From assembly GCA_018432315.1 (NCBI GenBank), contig JAHDLB010000015.1:1-33113 (forward strand): a stretch of DNA of 33,113 nt, read 5' to 3'. A program made the position numbers and the translations under genes. Origin of the DNA: Anaerolineae bacterium (GTDB lineage Bacteria; Chloroflexota; Anaerolineae; Aggregatilineales; Aggregatilineaceae). Shown piece after piece: positions 13,062 to 23,632 of this stretch; positions within the stretch are counted from its first letter, which is position 1; each line of letters starts with the position of its first letter. The notes beneath the pieces are model-generated. The model worked only from the letters and a program-made list of their open reading frames with translations. It was not told the origin of the DNA and did not search any database.

Positions 13062-13073
13062 ACCTGCTATATA
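13045..13073 (+). promoter_or_regulatory. Promoter of the MBL-fold gene
   Basis: TTGTGC (13045-13050), 17-bp spacer, TATATA (13068-13073), preceded by an extended TGC at 13065-13067. It spans the last codons and stop of the permease gene and gives a leader of about 45 nt. Confidence 0.65.
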
Positions 13074-13124
13074 CGACATCCTGGCTTTCACAGGCAGCAT
13101 GACTATTCCGGGGACGGGACGCAC

Positions 13125-13886
13125 ATGACACGCCTCATCATCCTGGGCTCGGCATCGGCAGTGTCCAACGCGGAGCACGACAACACCCATTTCCTCCTGC
13201 AGGGCGACCGGGGCAGCATGGTGCTCGTCGATTGCGGCTCCAACCCCCTCCCCAAGCTGAGGCGCTACGGCATCCACCACGAGCAGATCCAGGCGATGAT
13301 CCTGACCCATTTTCACCCCGACCACGTCAGCGGCGTGCCGATCATGTTGATGCAGTTGTGGGTGATGGGACGGCAGAACCCGCTGCACGTCTACGGGCTG
13401 CACCACTGCCTGCAGCGCGTCGAGACGCTGATGCGCGACGGTTTCCAGTGGCATACGTGGCCCAACTTCTTCCCGGTGATCCTTCACACGCTGCCCGAAC
13501 AGCCGGATACGCCCCTGCTGGACGATGACGACTTCGCGATCCGGTCGTGGCCGACCCGGCATTTCATCCCCACCATCGGCCTGCGCATCGAGGTCAAAAC
13601 GACGGGGACGGTCGTCGGCTACTCGTGCGACACCGAGCCGATTTCCCACATCGTCGAGCTGGCCCGCGACGCCGACCTGCTGCTGCACGAGGCGGCGGGC
13701 GAGGGGTTCGGCCATTCGAGCGCGGCCCAGGCCGGCTGGGTTGCCACCCAGGCGGGCGCCAGGCGGCTGGCGCTGATCCATTACAACGTGCGCCAGAAAG
13801 ACCCGGAGCCGCTGGTGAATGAGGCGCGGACCACCTTCGCCGGCCCGGTGGAGCGCGCCGAAGACTTCCAGGAATTCACCCTGTGA
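13125..13886 (+). CDS. MBL-fold metallo-hydrolase (RNase Z-like)
   Basis: A 253-residue metallo-beta-lactamase-fold protein. The metal motif is 'THFHPDH' (61-67; H62, H64, D66, H67). Other expected ligands are visible as 'TRHFIPTIGLRIE', 'GYSCDTEP' (a conserved Asp after a strand) and the late 'ALIHYN' His. The length and layout are close to the RNase Z/arylsulfatase-like branch, but the exosite arm of true tRNase Z is not evident, so the substrate is open. GGGGACGGGA stands before ATG 13125. It is a monocistronic gene facing the leftward pair at 13955-14660, whose terminator closes the gap. Confidence 0.85.
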   Translation: MTRLIILGSASAVSNAEHDNTHFLLQGDRGSMVLVDCGSNPLPKLRRYGIHHEQIQAMILTHFHPDHVSGVPIMLMQLWVMGRQNPLHVYGLHHCLQRVETLMRDGFQWHTWPNFFPVILHTLPEQPDTPLLDDDDFAIRSWPTRHFIPTIGLRIEVKTTGTVVGYSCDTEPISHIVELARDADLLLHEAAGEGFGHSSAAQAGWVATQAGARRLALIHYNVRQKDPEPLVNEARTTFAGPVERAEDFQEFTL

Positions 13887-13894
13887 GCCGCCAA

Positions 13895-13921
13895 CAAAAA
13901 ACGCCGGGGATGCCCCCGGCG
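13895..13921 (-). terminator. Intrinsic terminator of the leftward gene at 13955
   Basis: On the minus strand CGCCGGGG/CCCCGGCG-type arms (13921-13913 and 13909-13902) close a three-base loop and are followed by TTTTTTGTT. No T-run follows on the plus strand. Confidence 0.8.
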
Positions 13922-13954
13922 CCAGGCTCGAACCGCCTCGGCGGCGGCATTCAC

Positions 13955-14176
13955 TCACACAGATTTGGACAGTTCGGCGGGTTTCACGGGCTTGACGGTG
14001 GCGTGTAGAAAGGCAAAGTCACCACGCGGGGGCATGACCTCGTAGATCTCGACGATCTCGAACACACTCTTGCCGATCTCCACCTGGCCGCCCACTTCGG
14101 GGCGCTCGAACTCGTTCACGATGGCGCCCGGATGTTCGCCACCAATAACCACGTAGCTGACTTTGTAGGTGATCAT
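13955..14176 (-). CDS. Small conserved-looking protein of unknown function
   Basis: A 73-residue protein without signal peptide or membrane helix. It is rich in Val, Glu and Gly, with alternating hydrophobic residues ('YKVSYVVIGGEHPG', 'GQVEIGKSVFEIVEIYEVMPP'), which suggests a small beta-barrel or beta-sandwich. I do not recognise a family. It starts 28 nt after the stop of the cyclic-nucleotide-binding gene and has its own terminator, so the two form a short operon. GAGGAAGAAG precedes the ATG. Confidence 0.65.
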   Translation of the reverse strand: MITYKVSYVVIGGEHPGAIVNEFERPEVGGQVEIGKSVFEIVEIYEVMPPRGDFAFLHATVKPVKPAELSKSV

Positions 14177-14204
14177 TGGTCTTCTTCCTCACGATTCAGG
14201 CGAA

Positions 14205-14660
14205 CTACTGGCTATCGGCGCCCAAATCCAGATTGCGGTGACGAAGCTTGAACGACAGATCCATCGCCAGGTTACGCATGATCACGTAGCCGATAGCCGT
14301 ATCCGAATTACAGAGCGCAGTGAACGCCTCGCGGCTGATCGAGTGGAGGACGGTGCGATCGCGGCTGCATTGGACGGTTGCCGAGCGCTTGCCCAGGTCG
14401 AGCAGGGCCATTTCGCCGAAGATCTGGCCGCGCCCCAGGAAGACCTGCGAGCGTTCGGGTGCGTCGGGGCGCTTGCGAATACGAATCTCGACCTGCCCCT
14501 CACCGATGAAGTACAGCTTATCCCCCTCGGCATTCTGGCGGAAGATAACCTGACCTTCGTCGTACACTTCTTCCTGGCTGATCGCGATCAGGCGCTGAAG
14601 CTGTTCGTCGGTGAGACCGTGAAACAGCCCCACGGCTTTCAACAGGTCCAGTAATGCCAT
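14205..14660 (-). CDS. Cyclic-nucleotide-binding domain protein
   Basis: A 151-residue protein consisting almost entirely of one cNMP-binding (CAP_ED) domain: 'LLKAVGLFHGLTDEQLQRL' (5-23), 'YDEGQVIFRQNAEGDKLYFIGEGQVEI' (33-59), 'FLGRGQIFGEMALLDLGKRSATVQCSRDR' (74-102). The phosphate-binding cassette has FGEMALLDLGKRSATV, with the Glu and Arg of cAMP-binding members. No output domain is attached; after about residue 120 only a helical tail is left, so it must act through a partner. ATG 14660 begins the domain; the longer frame to 14804 crosses the promoter at 14738-14766. Ribosome site GAGGAG or GAGAAG. Confidence 0.88.
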   Translation of the reverse strand: MALLDLLKAVGLFHGLTDEQLQRLIAISQEEVYDEGQVIFRQNAEGDKLYFIGEGQVEIRIRKRPDAPERSQVFLGRGQIFGEMALLDLGKRSATVQCSRDRTVLHSISREAFTALCNSDTAIGYVIMRNLAMDLSFKLRHRNLDLGADSQ

Positions 14661-14737
14661 CTTCTCTGGCTCCTCAGGCGCCACGCCGTTCCACAACCGC
14701 AGACCGCCGGTGTTGGACACCGCCAACAACCGACTGA

Positions 14738-14766
14738 AGCATACACTAAGAACCTCGCACCGACAA
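14738..14766 (-). promoter_or_regulatory. Promoter of the cyclic-nucleotide-binding gene
   Basis: On the minus strand TTGTCG (14766-14761), 17-bp spacer, TATGCT (14743-14738). A small dyad GGTGT/ACACC (14709-14721) would lie in the leader. Confidence 0.5.
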
Positions 14767-14812
14767 ACTGGCGCGTTCGTTTGTCTCTGATACCATTCTA
14801 GCATATCTCTTA

Positions 14813-14841
14813 TTGAGCCTGATGCAGCCGTGTGGTATCAT
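14813..14841 (+). promoter_or_regulatory. Promoter of hsp20-lon
   Basis: TTGAGC (14813-14818), 17-bp spacer, TATCAT (14836-14841) with TGG in the extended -10 position. No CIRCE-type repeat is visible, so HrcA control is not suggested. Confidence 0.6.
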
Positions 14842-14886
14842 CTGCATAATCTACCAACTCCAGCAACCGCGGGTTTCGGAGTATCG

Positions 14887-15348
14887 ATGTCAGATGAAAG
14901 TGTTTCTCGGAATCGGGCCGGTAAAGCGGGCGCGCAACATCCAATGGAGACGGACTTGATGCAGCGGTGGGTGATCGTTCGCCATACCACCGCCTGGCAT
15001 CCTCCCACCGACGTCTATGAGATCAACGACCGGTTGGTGGTGGCGGTCGAAATCGCCGGGATGCGCGACGGTGACTTCAATGTAACGCTGCAGGGCCAGC
15101 GCCTGACCATCAGCGGCACGCGCCGCCGATTGACCGACCCTGACTGTGCCTATTACCAGCTCGAAATTTCGTTCGGCGACTTCCGCACCGAAGTCGAGCT
15201 GCCGTGGCCCGTTTCGCGTGACGAGGTATCAGCCACCTACCGCGATGGTTTCCTGCGCGTCGAACTGCCCCACGCCACGGCCCAGAAGGTCCAGATTGTG
15301 AACGTCGATGTCGAAGAACCCGATCACGACCAGCATGATACCGATTGA
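14887..15348 (+). CDS. Small heat-shock protein, Hsp20/alpha-crystallin family
   Basis: A 153-residue holdase chaperone. The alpha-crystallin domain spans about residues 38-135: 'WHPPTDVYEINDRLVVAVEIAGM' (37-59), 'DGDFNVTLQGQRLTISGTRR' (61-80), 'YYQLEISFGDFRTEVELP' (89-106) and 'ATYRDGFLRVELP' (116-128), the A-x-Y-x-[DN]-G-x-L motif. The N-terminal arm is short and the acidic, His-rich tail lacks the usual IxI motif. ATG 14887 has GGAG upstream; later ATGs at 14944 and 14959 are possible. The gene ends 12 nt before lon, so the chaperone and protease are probably co-transcribed. Confidence 0.92.
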   Translation: MSDESVSRNRAGKAGAQHPMETDLMQRWVIVRHTTAWHPPTDVYEINDRLVVAVEIAGMRDGDFNVTLQGQRLTISGTRRRLTDPDCAYYQLEISFGDFRTEVELPWPVSRDEVSATYRDGFLRVELPHATAQKVQIVNVDVEEPDHDQHDTD

Positions 15349-15360
15349 AGATAGCGTGCT

Positions 15361-17982
<2,622 letters not shown>

Positions 17983-18018
17983 CCAGCGCGTTATCGCATT
18001 CATCAAAGGAAGGCTGCT

Positions 18019-18372
18019 TTGCCTAAAATCATGATTGTGGACGACGACCGGACGACCGTGAGGCTGCTGCAAACATTGCTTGAGATGGATGGCTTCGAGG
18101 TATCGATGGCCTCTCGCGGGCAGCAGGCGATAGAGTTGGCTCGCGAGATCATCCCCGACGCGTTCCTGGTGGACTACCATTTGACGGACATGCCGGGTGT
18201 GGAACTAATCGCGCAACTCCGCTCCGATTCGTTGTTTGCAGCCACGCCGATTGTGATGGCTTCGGGCCTGGACGTCGAAACCGACGCCCTGAAGGCCGGC
18301 GCCAATACATTCCTGGTGAAGCCATTTGAACCGGGAAAACTGGCCGGCGTGTTCAATGATCTAATCGGGTAA
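18019..18372 (+). CDS. Single-domain response regulator
   Basis: A 117-residue receiver domain with no output domain. The acid pocket is D8-D9, the phosphorylated Asp is D52 (LVDYHL), and the switch Ser and Lys are in 'MASG' (80-83) and 'LVKPF' (K101). Start is TTG 18019: AAAGGAAGG stands 5 nt before it and the protein begins at once with the receiver strand 'PKIMIVDDD'. No histidine kinase is in the window. It lies 36 nt after lon and 65 nt before the PHP-AlbA gene, so it may be read from the same transcript. Confidence 0.92.
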   Translation: MPKIMIVDDDRTTVRLLQTLLEMDGFEVSMASRGQQAIELAREIIPDAFLVDYHLTDMPGVELIAQLRSDSLFAATPIVMASGLDVETDALKAGANTFLVKPFEPGKLAGVFNDLIG

Positions 18373-18437
18373 ACGCGGCTTTCTCAACGTCCGAACTCAT
18401 TACACATGCCGATATGTGACCGAGAGAGAGTTGCTTT

Positions 18438-20192
18438 GTGACATCAAAATCAAAACGCGCCAGGATGCAGTGGTACCGTATGGATCTGCATCTGCACACG
18501 CCTCGCTCCAGCGACTACCACGAGCCGGGCGTCAGCTACCTTGACATCTTGCGCCACGCCGAGATGCGTGGCGTGGACATCGTCGCCTTCACCGACCACA
18601 ACACGGTGGCCGGGTACCGGTCGATGATGGACGAGATCGAACAACTGGAATACCTCGAAGACCTGGGCCGCATCCAGGCCGATGAAAAGCGGACGCTGGC
18701 CGAATACCGGCGCCTGCTCGACAAGATCCTGGTTCTGCCCGGGTTCGAGTTCACCGCCACGTTCGGGTTTCACATCCTGGGCATCTTCTCGCCCACGACG
18801 TCCGTGCGCCAGTTGGAACACATTCTGCTCAGCCTGAATATCCCACCTGCCGCGCTCGATGAAGGCTCGTCGATCGTCGGCGCCTCGGCGGACGTGCTGA
18901 CCGCCTACCGCATGATCAACAACGCCGGGGGGATCGTCATCGCCGCCCACGCCAACTCCAGCCACGGGGTCGCCATGCGCGGCTTCGACTTCGGCGGGCA
19001 GACCAAGATCGCCTACACGCAGGACCCGTACCTGCACGCGCTGGAAGTCACCGACCTCGATCGCCGCGGGCGCAAGACGACGGCGCGCTTCTTCGACGGC
19101 ACCAAGCCCGAATACCCCCGCCCGATGCGCTGCATCCAGGGGTCGGACGCGCACCGCCTGCTGGCCGACCCACGCAACCAGAAAAACCTGGGCGTGGGCG
19201 ACCGCGTGACCGAGGTGCTGCTGCCGGAACGGACGTTTGAGGCGCTGCTGGAGGTCTTCCAGAGCAACGACTATGCGCGCACGCGCCCGTACCGGCCCAG
19301 CCACGATCCGTATGATCACGTGCAGTCGGCACGCGAGGAGGGCCCCAGCATCGTGCAGGCGTTCCACGAGGGTATGACGCGGCGCGGCGGGCGGCTCTAC
19401 GCCGTCATCGCGGACGTGTGCGCCCTGGCGAACACCAACGGCGGGATCATCTACGTGGGCGCGAGCGCCAAGCCCAAGGAAAAACCGCCCGGAGTCCAGA
19501 ACGTGACCGAGGCGATCGACACGCTGCGCACCGAGATCGAGCACAAGATCACGCCGCCGCTGGAAGTGGACATCGACGTGCTGGAAACGCACGGCAAACC
19601 CGTGATCCGCATCCAGGTGCCGCGCGGCGACGACCCGCCCTACGCCATCGACGACAACAAGATCTACGTGCGCGACGAGGCCGAGACGACCCTGGCCGTC
19701 CGCGACGAGATCGTGCAGCTCGTCGCGCAGAGCTTGCAGCGACAGGGCTTGCTGTCCGGCGAGGCGAGCGAGATCGAGACGGCGAGCGCCTCCGCCGAAG
19801 CCGAGCCTGCCCCGGTGGAAGTGCCCGCCGACACCAAGATCGAAGCGCCGCGGACCGGCGTCGAGATCCTGGGCACCGAGCAGCGCAAGGGCGTGAAGTA
19901 TCACGTCATGCGCGACCTGCGGAACGGCAACGTCGTCAAGAACGTCACGCGCTCGTCGGCGCGGCGGCTGTGGCACTATGCCATCTCGGAGAAAGAGTCC
20001 GACCCGGTCAACCCCAACAAGGTCGAATGGCACGGCGACATCGGGCTTTGGAAGCGCTACAAGCGGGCGGGAACCGTCCGTTATGACCTGGTGCAGCGCG
20101 AAAATGGCGAGCTGCGCGTGTATTATGGCGTGACGTATGACGGGATGCACGGTCCCTGGCAGTCGTTCGTCGCCGAGGACGAGACAGACTGA
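18438..20192 (+). CDS. PHP phosphoesterase fused to an AlbA/Schlafen-type domain
   Basis: A 584-residue protein. The N-terminal PHP domain (about 12-270) keeps its metal ligands: H18 and H20 (DLHLH), D53-H54 (FTDHN), E103 (PGFEF), H112, H171 (AAHAN) and D237/H239 (GSDAH). Residues about 305-430 look like the AlbA_2 (Schlafen AAA-4-like) domain: '[21 protein letters not shown]', '[29 protein letters not shown]'. An Ala/Glu/Pro linker (440-470) leads to a C-terminal domain (475-580) rich in Trp, Tyr and Lys that I do not recognise. Start is GTG 18438 with GAGAGAGAG upstream. The PHP fold hydrolyses phosphoesters of nucleotides or nucleic acids; AlbA-type domains bind nucleic acid, so an RNA or DNA processing role is plausible. 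Confidence 0.82.
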   Translation: MTSKSKRARMQWYRMDLHLHTPRSSDYHEPGVSYLDILRHAEMRGVDIVAFTDHNTVAGYRSMMDEIEQLEYLEDLGRIQADEKRTLAEYRRLLDKILVLPGFEFTATFGFHILGIFSPTTSVRQLEHILLSLNIPPAALDEGSSIVGASADVLTAYRMINNAGGIVIAAHANSSHGVAMRGFDFGGQTKIAYTQDPYLHALEVTDLDRRGRKTTARFFDGTKPEYPRPMRCIQGSDAHRLLADPRNQKNLGVGDRVTEVLLPERTFEALLEVFQSNDYARTRPYRPSHDPYDHVQSAREEGPSIVQAFHEGMTRRGGRLYAVIADVCALANTNGGIIYVGASAKPKEKPPGVQNVTEAIDTLRTEIEHKITPPLEVDIDVLETHGKPVIRIQVPRGDDPPYAIDDNKIYVRDEAETTLAVRDEIVQLVAQSLQRQGLLSGEASEIETASASAEAEPAPVEVPADTKIEAPRTGVEILGTEQRKGVKYHVMRDLRNGNVVKNVTRSSARRLWHYAISEKESDPVNPNKVEWHGDIGLWKRYKRAGTVRYDLVQRENGELRVYYGVTYDGMHGPWQSFVAEDETD

Positions 20193-20222
20193 GTCCGCAC
20201 GCCACGCGGATTGACTCGAGGA

Positions 20223-20258
20223 CGCCGGACAGAGAGACCACTCTGCCCGGCGCTTTTT
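20223..20258 (+). terminator. Intrinsic terminator after the PHP-AlbA gene
   Basis: CGCCGG-a-CAGAG (20223-20234) pairs with CTCTG-c-CCGGCG (20241-20252), 11 bp with one mismatch and a six-base loop, followed by CTTTTT. Its T-run ends 16 nt before the start codon of the next gene. Confidence 0.85.
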
Positions 20259-20274
20259 GGTGATGGGATTGACC

Positions 20275-22209
20275 ATGACGGCTGTCCAGACTCCGATCCG
20301 GCGGAGGGAGTGGGTCGCGCTGGCGCTCGTGTTCGTGCTGGCGGCGGCGCTGCGGCTCGGCACGCCGGGCATCACCGAGTTCAAGCGCGACGAGGGCAAC
20401 CTGTCGCACCTGGCCCTGGAGCTGGCGCGCGGGCGCGACCTGCCGCTGCTCGGCATCAGCTCGTCGGTCGGCCTGCCCAACCCGCCGATCAGCGTCTACC
20501 TGCTCGCCCTGCCCTATGCGCTGGCGGATTCCCCGGTCGGGGCGACGCTGTTCGTCGGCGCGCTGAACGTGATCGCGGTCGCGCTGACGTGGGCCTTCAC
20601 GCGGCGCTATTACGGGCCGGGGGCCGCGCTCGTGGCGGCGCTGCTGTTCGCGGTCAGCCCGTGGGGCGCCATCTACTCGCGGAAAATCTGGGCGCAAAAC
20701 ATGCTCAGCCCCTTCGTCGTGGCGACGGTCTTCAGCGGGGTGCTCGGCTTTGGCGAGGGCCGGCGCTGGGCCGCGATGCTCTACTGGCCGCTGCTGGCGC
20801 TCACGCTGCAGATTCACTACGGGGCCATCTCGCTGCTGCCGCTGACGTTCCTCATGCTGGCGCTGTGGCGCGACCGCCTTCCCTGGCGCGCCATCGCGAC
20901 CGGCCTGCTGCTCGCCGCGCTGACGGCGCTGCCCGCGCTGGCCGGGGCCTACCGCGACGGCTGGCTGACGCTCGATGCCCTGCGCGACGCCCTGAACGCG
21001 AACCCGGATCACCACCCCACGCTCGATGCGACCGCGTTCGATTACGCCTGGATGACCGCCGCCGGGACGGACATTCACTCACTGGCCGGGCCGGAACAGT
21101 ATCGCGCCTACCTCGACCGCGTGCCGGATGCCTACCCGCTGTTCGAGCTGATCCCGCTGGCGGCGCTCGCCAGCGCCGGGTGGCTGCTGTGGCGATGGGC
21201 GCGCCGGGACGCCACGCGGCGCCTGCCCGACCCGGTGGCGGCCGCGTGGCTGGCGGCGCCGGTGCTGATCTTCACGTGGCAGTGGACTGAGGTCGTGCCG
21301 CATTACATGATCCCGCTGCTGCCGCCGGCCTTCGTGCTGTGCGGCGCGGGACTTGCCGCCGCGCTGGAGCGCATCCCCCGCCCCGATCGGCACCGCGCGC
21401 TGGCCGCCGCCGGGATCGCCCTGCCGGTGATCGTCGCCGGGCTGCAGGTCCTGCTATTCGCCCGGCTGCTCAATTTCGTGGACGGGCGCGCCACGCCGGG
21501 CGGATTCGGCACACCGCTGCATTACCTGCTCGACGCGCGCGAAGCGATCCTGGATCGCGCGCCGCAGGACGTGATCGTGATCAGCGAGGAAGAGCTCGCG
21601 CCCTACGACGAGATCCCCGCCGTGTGGGGCGTCCTGCTCGACCGCGTGCCGGGCGTGAGATTCGTGAACGGGACCCGCACCGCCGTGATCCCCGCCCGGG
21701 ATGGCCTCGTCCTGCTGGCGGGAGGGCCGGACCTGCGCCGCGCGCCCGATCCCGCCCCGGACGCGCAGACGTTCCCGCGGCGGCCCGGCGAAGCGCCGCT
21801 GGTGCTCCAGGCAGTGCAGCCCGGCGACGTGCCCGTCGACTATACGGCAATCGAGCCGGCCCATTTCGCCAACGGCGCGCACCTGGCCGGATACTGGCTG
21901 GGCGAAGAAGAGGTCGCGCTGGTCTGGCGGCTGGATGGGCCGGCGGAAGCGGACTACCAGGCATTCGTTCACGCGCTGGACGCGGCGGGGACCCGCGCCG
22001 CGCAGGCCGACCGGTTCGCGTGGCCGGGGCGGTACTGGCGGGCGGGTGATACGTTGATCCTGTGGTTCGAGCTGGACCTGCCTGCGGAGACAGCCGCCCT
22101 GTTCGCCGGGATGTACACCATCGACGGGGCGGCCTTCACAAACGTCGCGGTCGTGGACGAGCACGGCGCGTACCTGGACCAGGGCGCGACGATCCCGCTG
22201 CCGGGCTAA
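20275..22209 (+). CDS. GT-C type membrane glycosyltransferase (ArnT/PMT-like)
   Basis: A 644-residue polytopic membrane protein. After a first helix (about 14-30) comes 'ITEFKRDEGNLSHLALELARG' with the acidic pair D39-E40 in the first external loop, the catalytic position of GT-C enzymes that use lipid-phosphate sugars. At least nine further hydrophobic helices follow up to about residue 410. The C-terminal 230 residues are soluble and beta-rich ('VALVWRLDGPAEADYQAFVHAL'), as in Chloroflexota relatives. Several in-frame starts exist (20257, 20260, 20263, 20275); ATG 20275 is the one clear of the terminator. Sugar and acceptor are unknown. The stop overlaps the stop of the converging peptidase gene by 4 nt. 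Confidence 0.8.
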   Translation: MTAVQTPIRRREWVALALVFVLAAALRLGTPGITEFKRDEGNLSHLALELARGRDLPLLGISSSVGLPNPPISVYLLALPYALADSPVGATLFVGALNVIAVALTWAFTRRYYGPGAALVAALLFAVSPWGAIYSRKIWAQNMLSPFVVATVFSGVLGFGEGRRWAAMLYWPLLALTLQIHYGAISLLPLTFLMLALWRDRLPWRAIATGLLLAALTALPALAGAYRDGWLTLDALRDALNANPDHHPTLDATAFDYAWMTAAGTDIHSLAGPEQYRAYLDRVPDAYPLFELIPLAALASAGWLLWRWARRDATRRLPDPVAAAWLAAPVLIFTWQWTEVVPHYMIPLLPPAFVLCGAGLAAALERIPRPDRHRALAAAGIALPVIVAGLQVLLFARLLNFVDGRATPGGFGTPLHYLLDAREAILDRAPQDVIVISEEELAPYDEIPAVWGVLLDRVPGVRFVNGTRTAVIPARDGLVLLAGGPDLRRAPDPAPDAQTFPRRPGEAPLVLQAVQPGDVPVDYTAIEPAHFANGAHLAGYWLGEEEVALVWRLDGPAEADYQAFVHALDAAGTRAAQADRFAWPGRYWRAGDTLILWFELDLPAETAALFAGMYTIDGAAFTNVAVVDEHGAYLDQGATIPLPG

Positions 22210-22763
22210 AGCGTCTCGACCAGCAGCCCGCGCATGTTGCGCCACAGGCCGAGGAATTCGTCGCCGGGGCGGCCAAACGGCACGGCGCTGTGCGACGAAT
22301 CGACGAACCAGTAGCGGTCGTCGTCCGGGGTCCAGCCGCAGGCGATCGCGATATGCGCCCACCCGGTCCACCGCCAGCCCTCGCGGCGCAGCGGCTCGCC
22401 GAAGATCGGCAGCGCGAGCCGGTCTTCACGCAGCGCCCGGTGCAGATCGCCCTCATCCGCGCCGAAGCGCCAGCGGACGGGCAGCCCATGCCGCCGCAGC
22501 ATGTCGGCCATCCCCCAGGGGAACGTCGCCCAGTTGGGAATCCGGCGCACCACCAGCGGCGGGAATCCCGCCCCCAGGCGCGGGCGATTCATCTCGCGGG
22601 CGACCTCGTCCGCCGCCAGGATCGCGCTGCCGTGCCAGAAGTTGACGACCATCGCCACCACGTGCGGCCCGCAGTCGTCGGTATCGCCCTGGTCGATGTG
22701 ATACCGTTCGAGCGGCTGTCCGTGTCGCTCGGCGAGCGCCAGGCTGCCATCCGGTCGCTGCAT
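22206..22763 (-). CDS. C39-like (papain-fold) peptidase
   Basis: A 185-residue protein with the Cys/His/Asp layout of C39-type peptidases: 'GDTDDCGPHVVAMVVNFW' (26-43) with C31, 'WAHIAIACGW' (135-144) with H137 and 'YWFVDSS' (151-157) with D155. No signal peptide or ABC module is attached. ATG 22763 has AAGGGG upstream, and the gene begins 10 nt after the lipoprotein stop, so it is the last gene of the leftward cluster. It could process or degrade a peptide at the membrane; the true substrate is unknown. Converges on the glycosyltransferase gene with a 4-nt stop-to-stop overlap. Confidence 0.7.
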   Translation of the reverse strand: MQRPDGSLALAERHGQPLERYHIDQGDTDDCGPHVVAMVVNFWHGSAILAADEVAREMNRPRLGAGFPPLVVRRIPNWATFPWGMADMLRRHGLPVRWRFGADEGDLHRALREDRLALPIFGEPLRREGWRWTGWAHIAIACGWTPDDDRYWFVDSSHSAVPFGRPGDEFLGLWRNMRGLLVETL

Positions 22764-22773
22764 GGCGCGCCCC

Positions 22774-23622
22774 TTACGTCCCGCCGGAGCGCGCGGTCCA
22801 GGTGCCCGGCGCACCAGTGATGAGCACGTAGGTCTGCCCGGCCTGGGTGACGAACACCATCTCGCCGCGCTCGAAAAGCTGGACCTGCGCCGCGCCGCCG
22901 CTCTCGCCGGATGTTGCCCAGCCCAGGCCATCGCGCACGCCCAGGTTGGTGCGCCACACCTTGCCAAAACCGCGCACCGGCTCGCGCAGACCGTCGGGCG
23001 GGGATTCGCCGCCGCTCTCGGGATCGACGCCATCGGTGAACGTGTCGTTGAAGCGCTGGTAGGTGCCGTTGTTGTACAGCGCGTAAATCGCGGGCTGGGA
23101 TGCGCCATCCAGCGACGACAGCCAGATCATCACGCCGTTCTGGTAGGTCTGGTAGGCGCTGCTAGCCGTGTGCACCGCGCCCGACAGCGGGCAGCCAATC
23201 GCCGCCGCGATGTCTGGCGCGCCCTGGTAGATCGCGCCAAAACCGCCGCCCGGCTGGGTGGGACAGGTTTCGCTGCCGGCCCCCACACCGGCCCCCACCG
23301 GCGCAAACGCGGCCACGCCCGGCGTCACCGGCGTGTCGGTCATCGTCGGCGTGAAGGTCGGCGTCATCGTGATCGGCGCGGGCAGCGTCGGGGTGGCGGT
23401 GGTCGTCGCCGCGCGCGTCGGCAGAAAGCTCACGTCGGTCGCCATCAGCACCGATGTCACGGCGGGCGTCTCCGTGGCGACGATGGGGATCACCTGCGGC
23501 TCCGGCGTGGCAGTGACGATGATCGGCGTCACGGTGGGCGGCGCATCCTGCCACAGGCCACAGCCCCCCGTCACGAGCGCCACCAGTCCGAACACCATCC
23601 CCAGCCCGATCTGCCGTTTCAT
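22774..23622 (-). CDS. Predicted lipoprotein with Thr/Pro linker
   Basis: A 282-residue exported protein. Residues 1-20 form a signal peptide (MKRQIGLGMVFGLVALVTGG) and C21 is the likely lipidated Cys, though the lipobox (VTGGC) is a loose match. Residues about 28-112 are a low-complexity linker of TATPT/TPT-type repeats, a common spacer in Chloroflexota surface proteins. The folded part (about 120-282) contains 'FGAIYQGAPDIAAAIGCPL' and 'GFGKVWRTNLGVRDGLGWA', two repeats of a pattern seen in secreted proteins of this phylum, of unknown function. Start ATG 23622 has GGGCAGGCG upstream. It sits 10 nt after the isoaspartyl peptidase gene. Confidence 0.75.
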   Translation of the reverse strand: MKRQIGLGMVFGLVALVTGGCGLWQDAPPTVTPIIVTATPEPQVIPIVATETPAVTSVLMATDVSFLPTRAATTTATPTLPAPITMTPTFTPTMTDTPVTPGVAAFAPVGAGVGAGSETCPTQPGGGFGAIYQGAPDIAAAIGCPLSGAVHTASSAYQTYQNGVMIWLSSLDGASQPAIYALYNNGTYQRFNDTFTDGVDPESGGESPPDGLREPVRGFGKVWRTNLGVRDGLGWATSGESGGAAQVQLFERGEMVFVTQAGQTYVLITGAPGTWTARSGGT

Positions 23623-23632
23623 TCGCCTGCCC

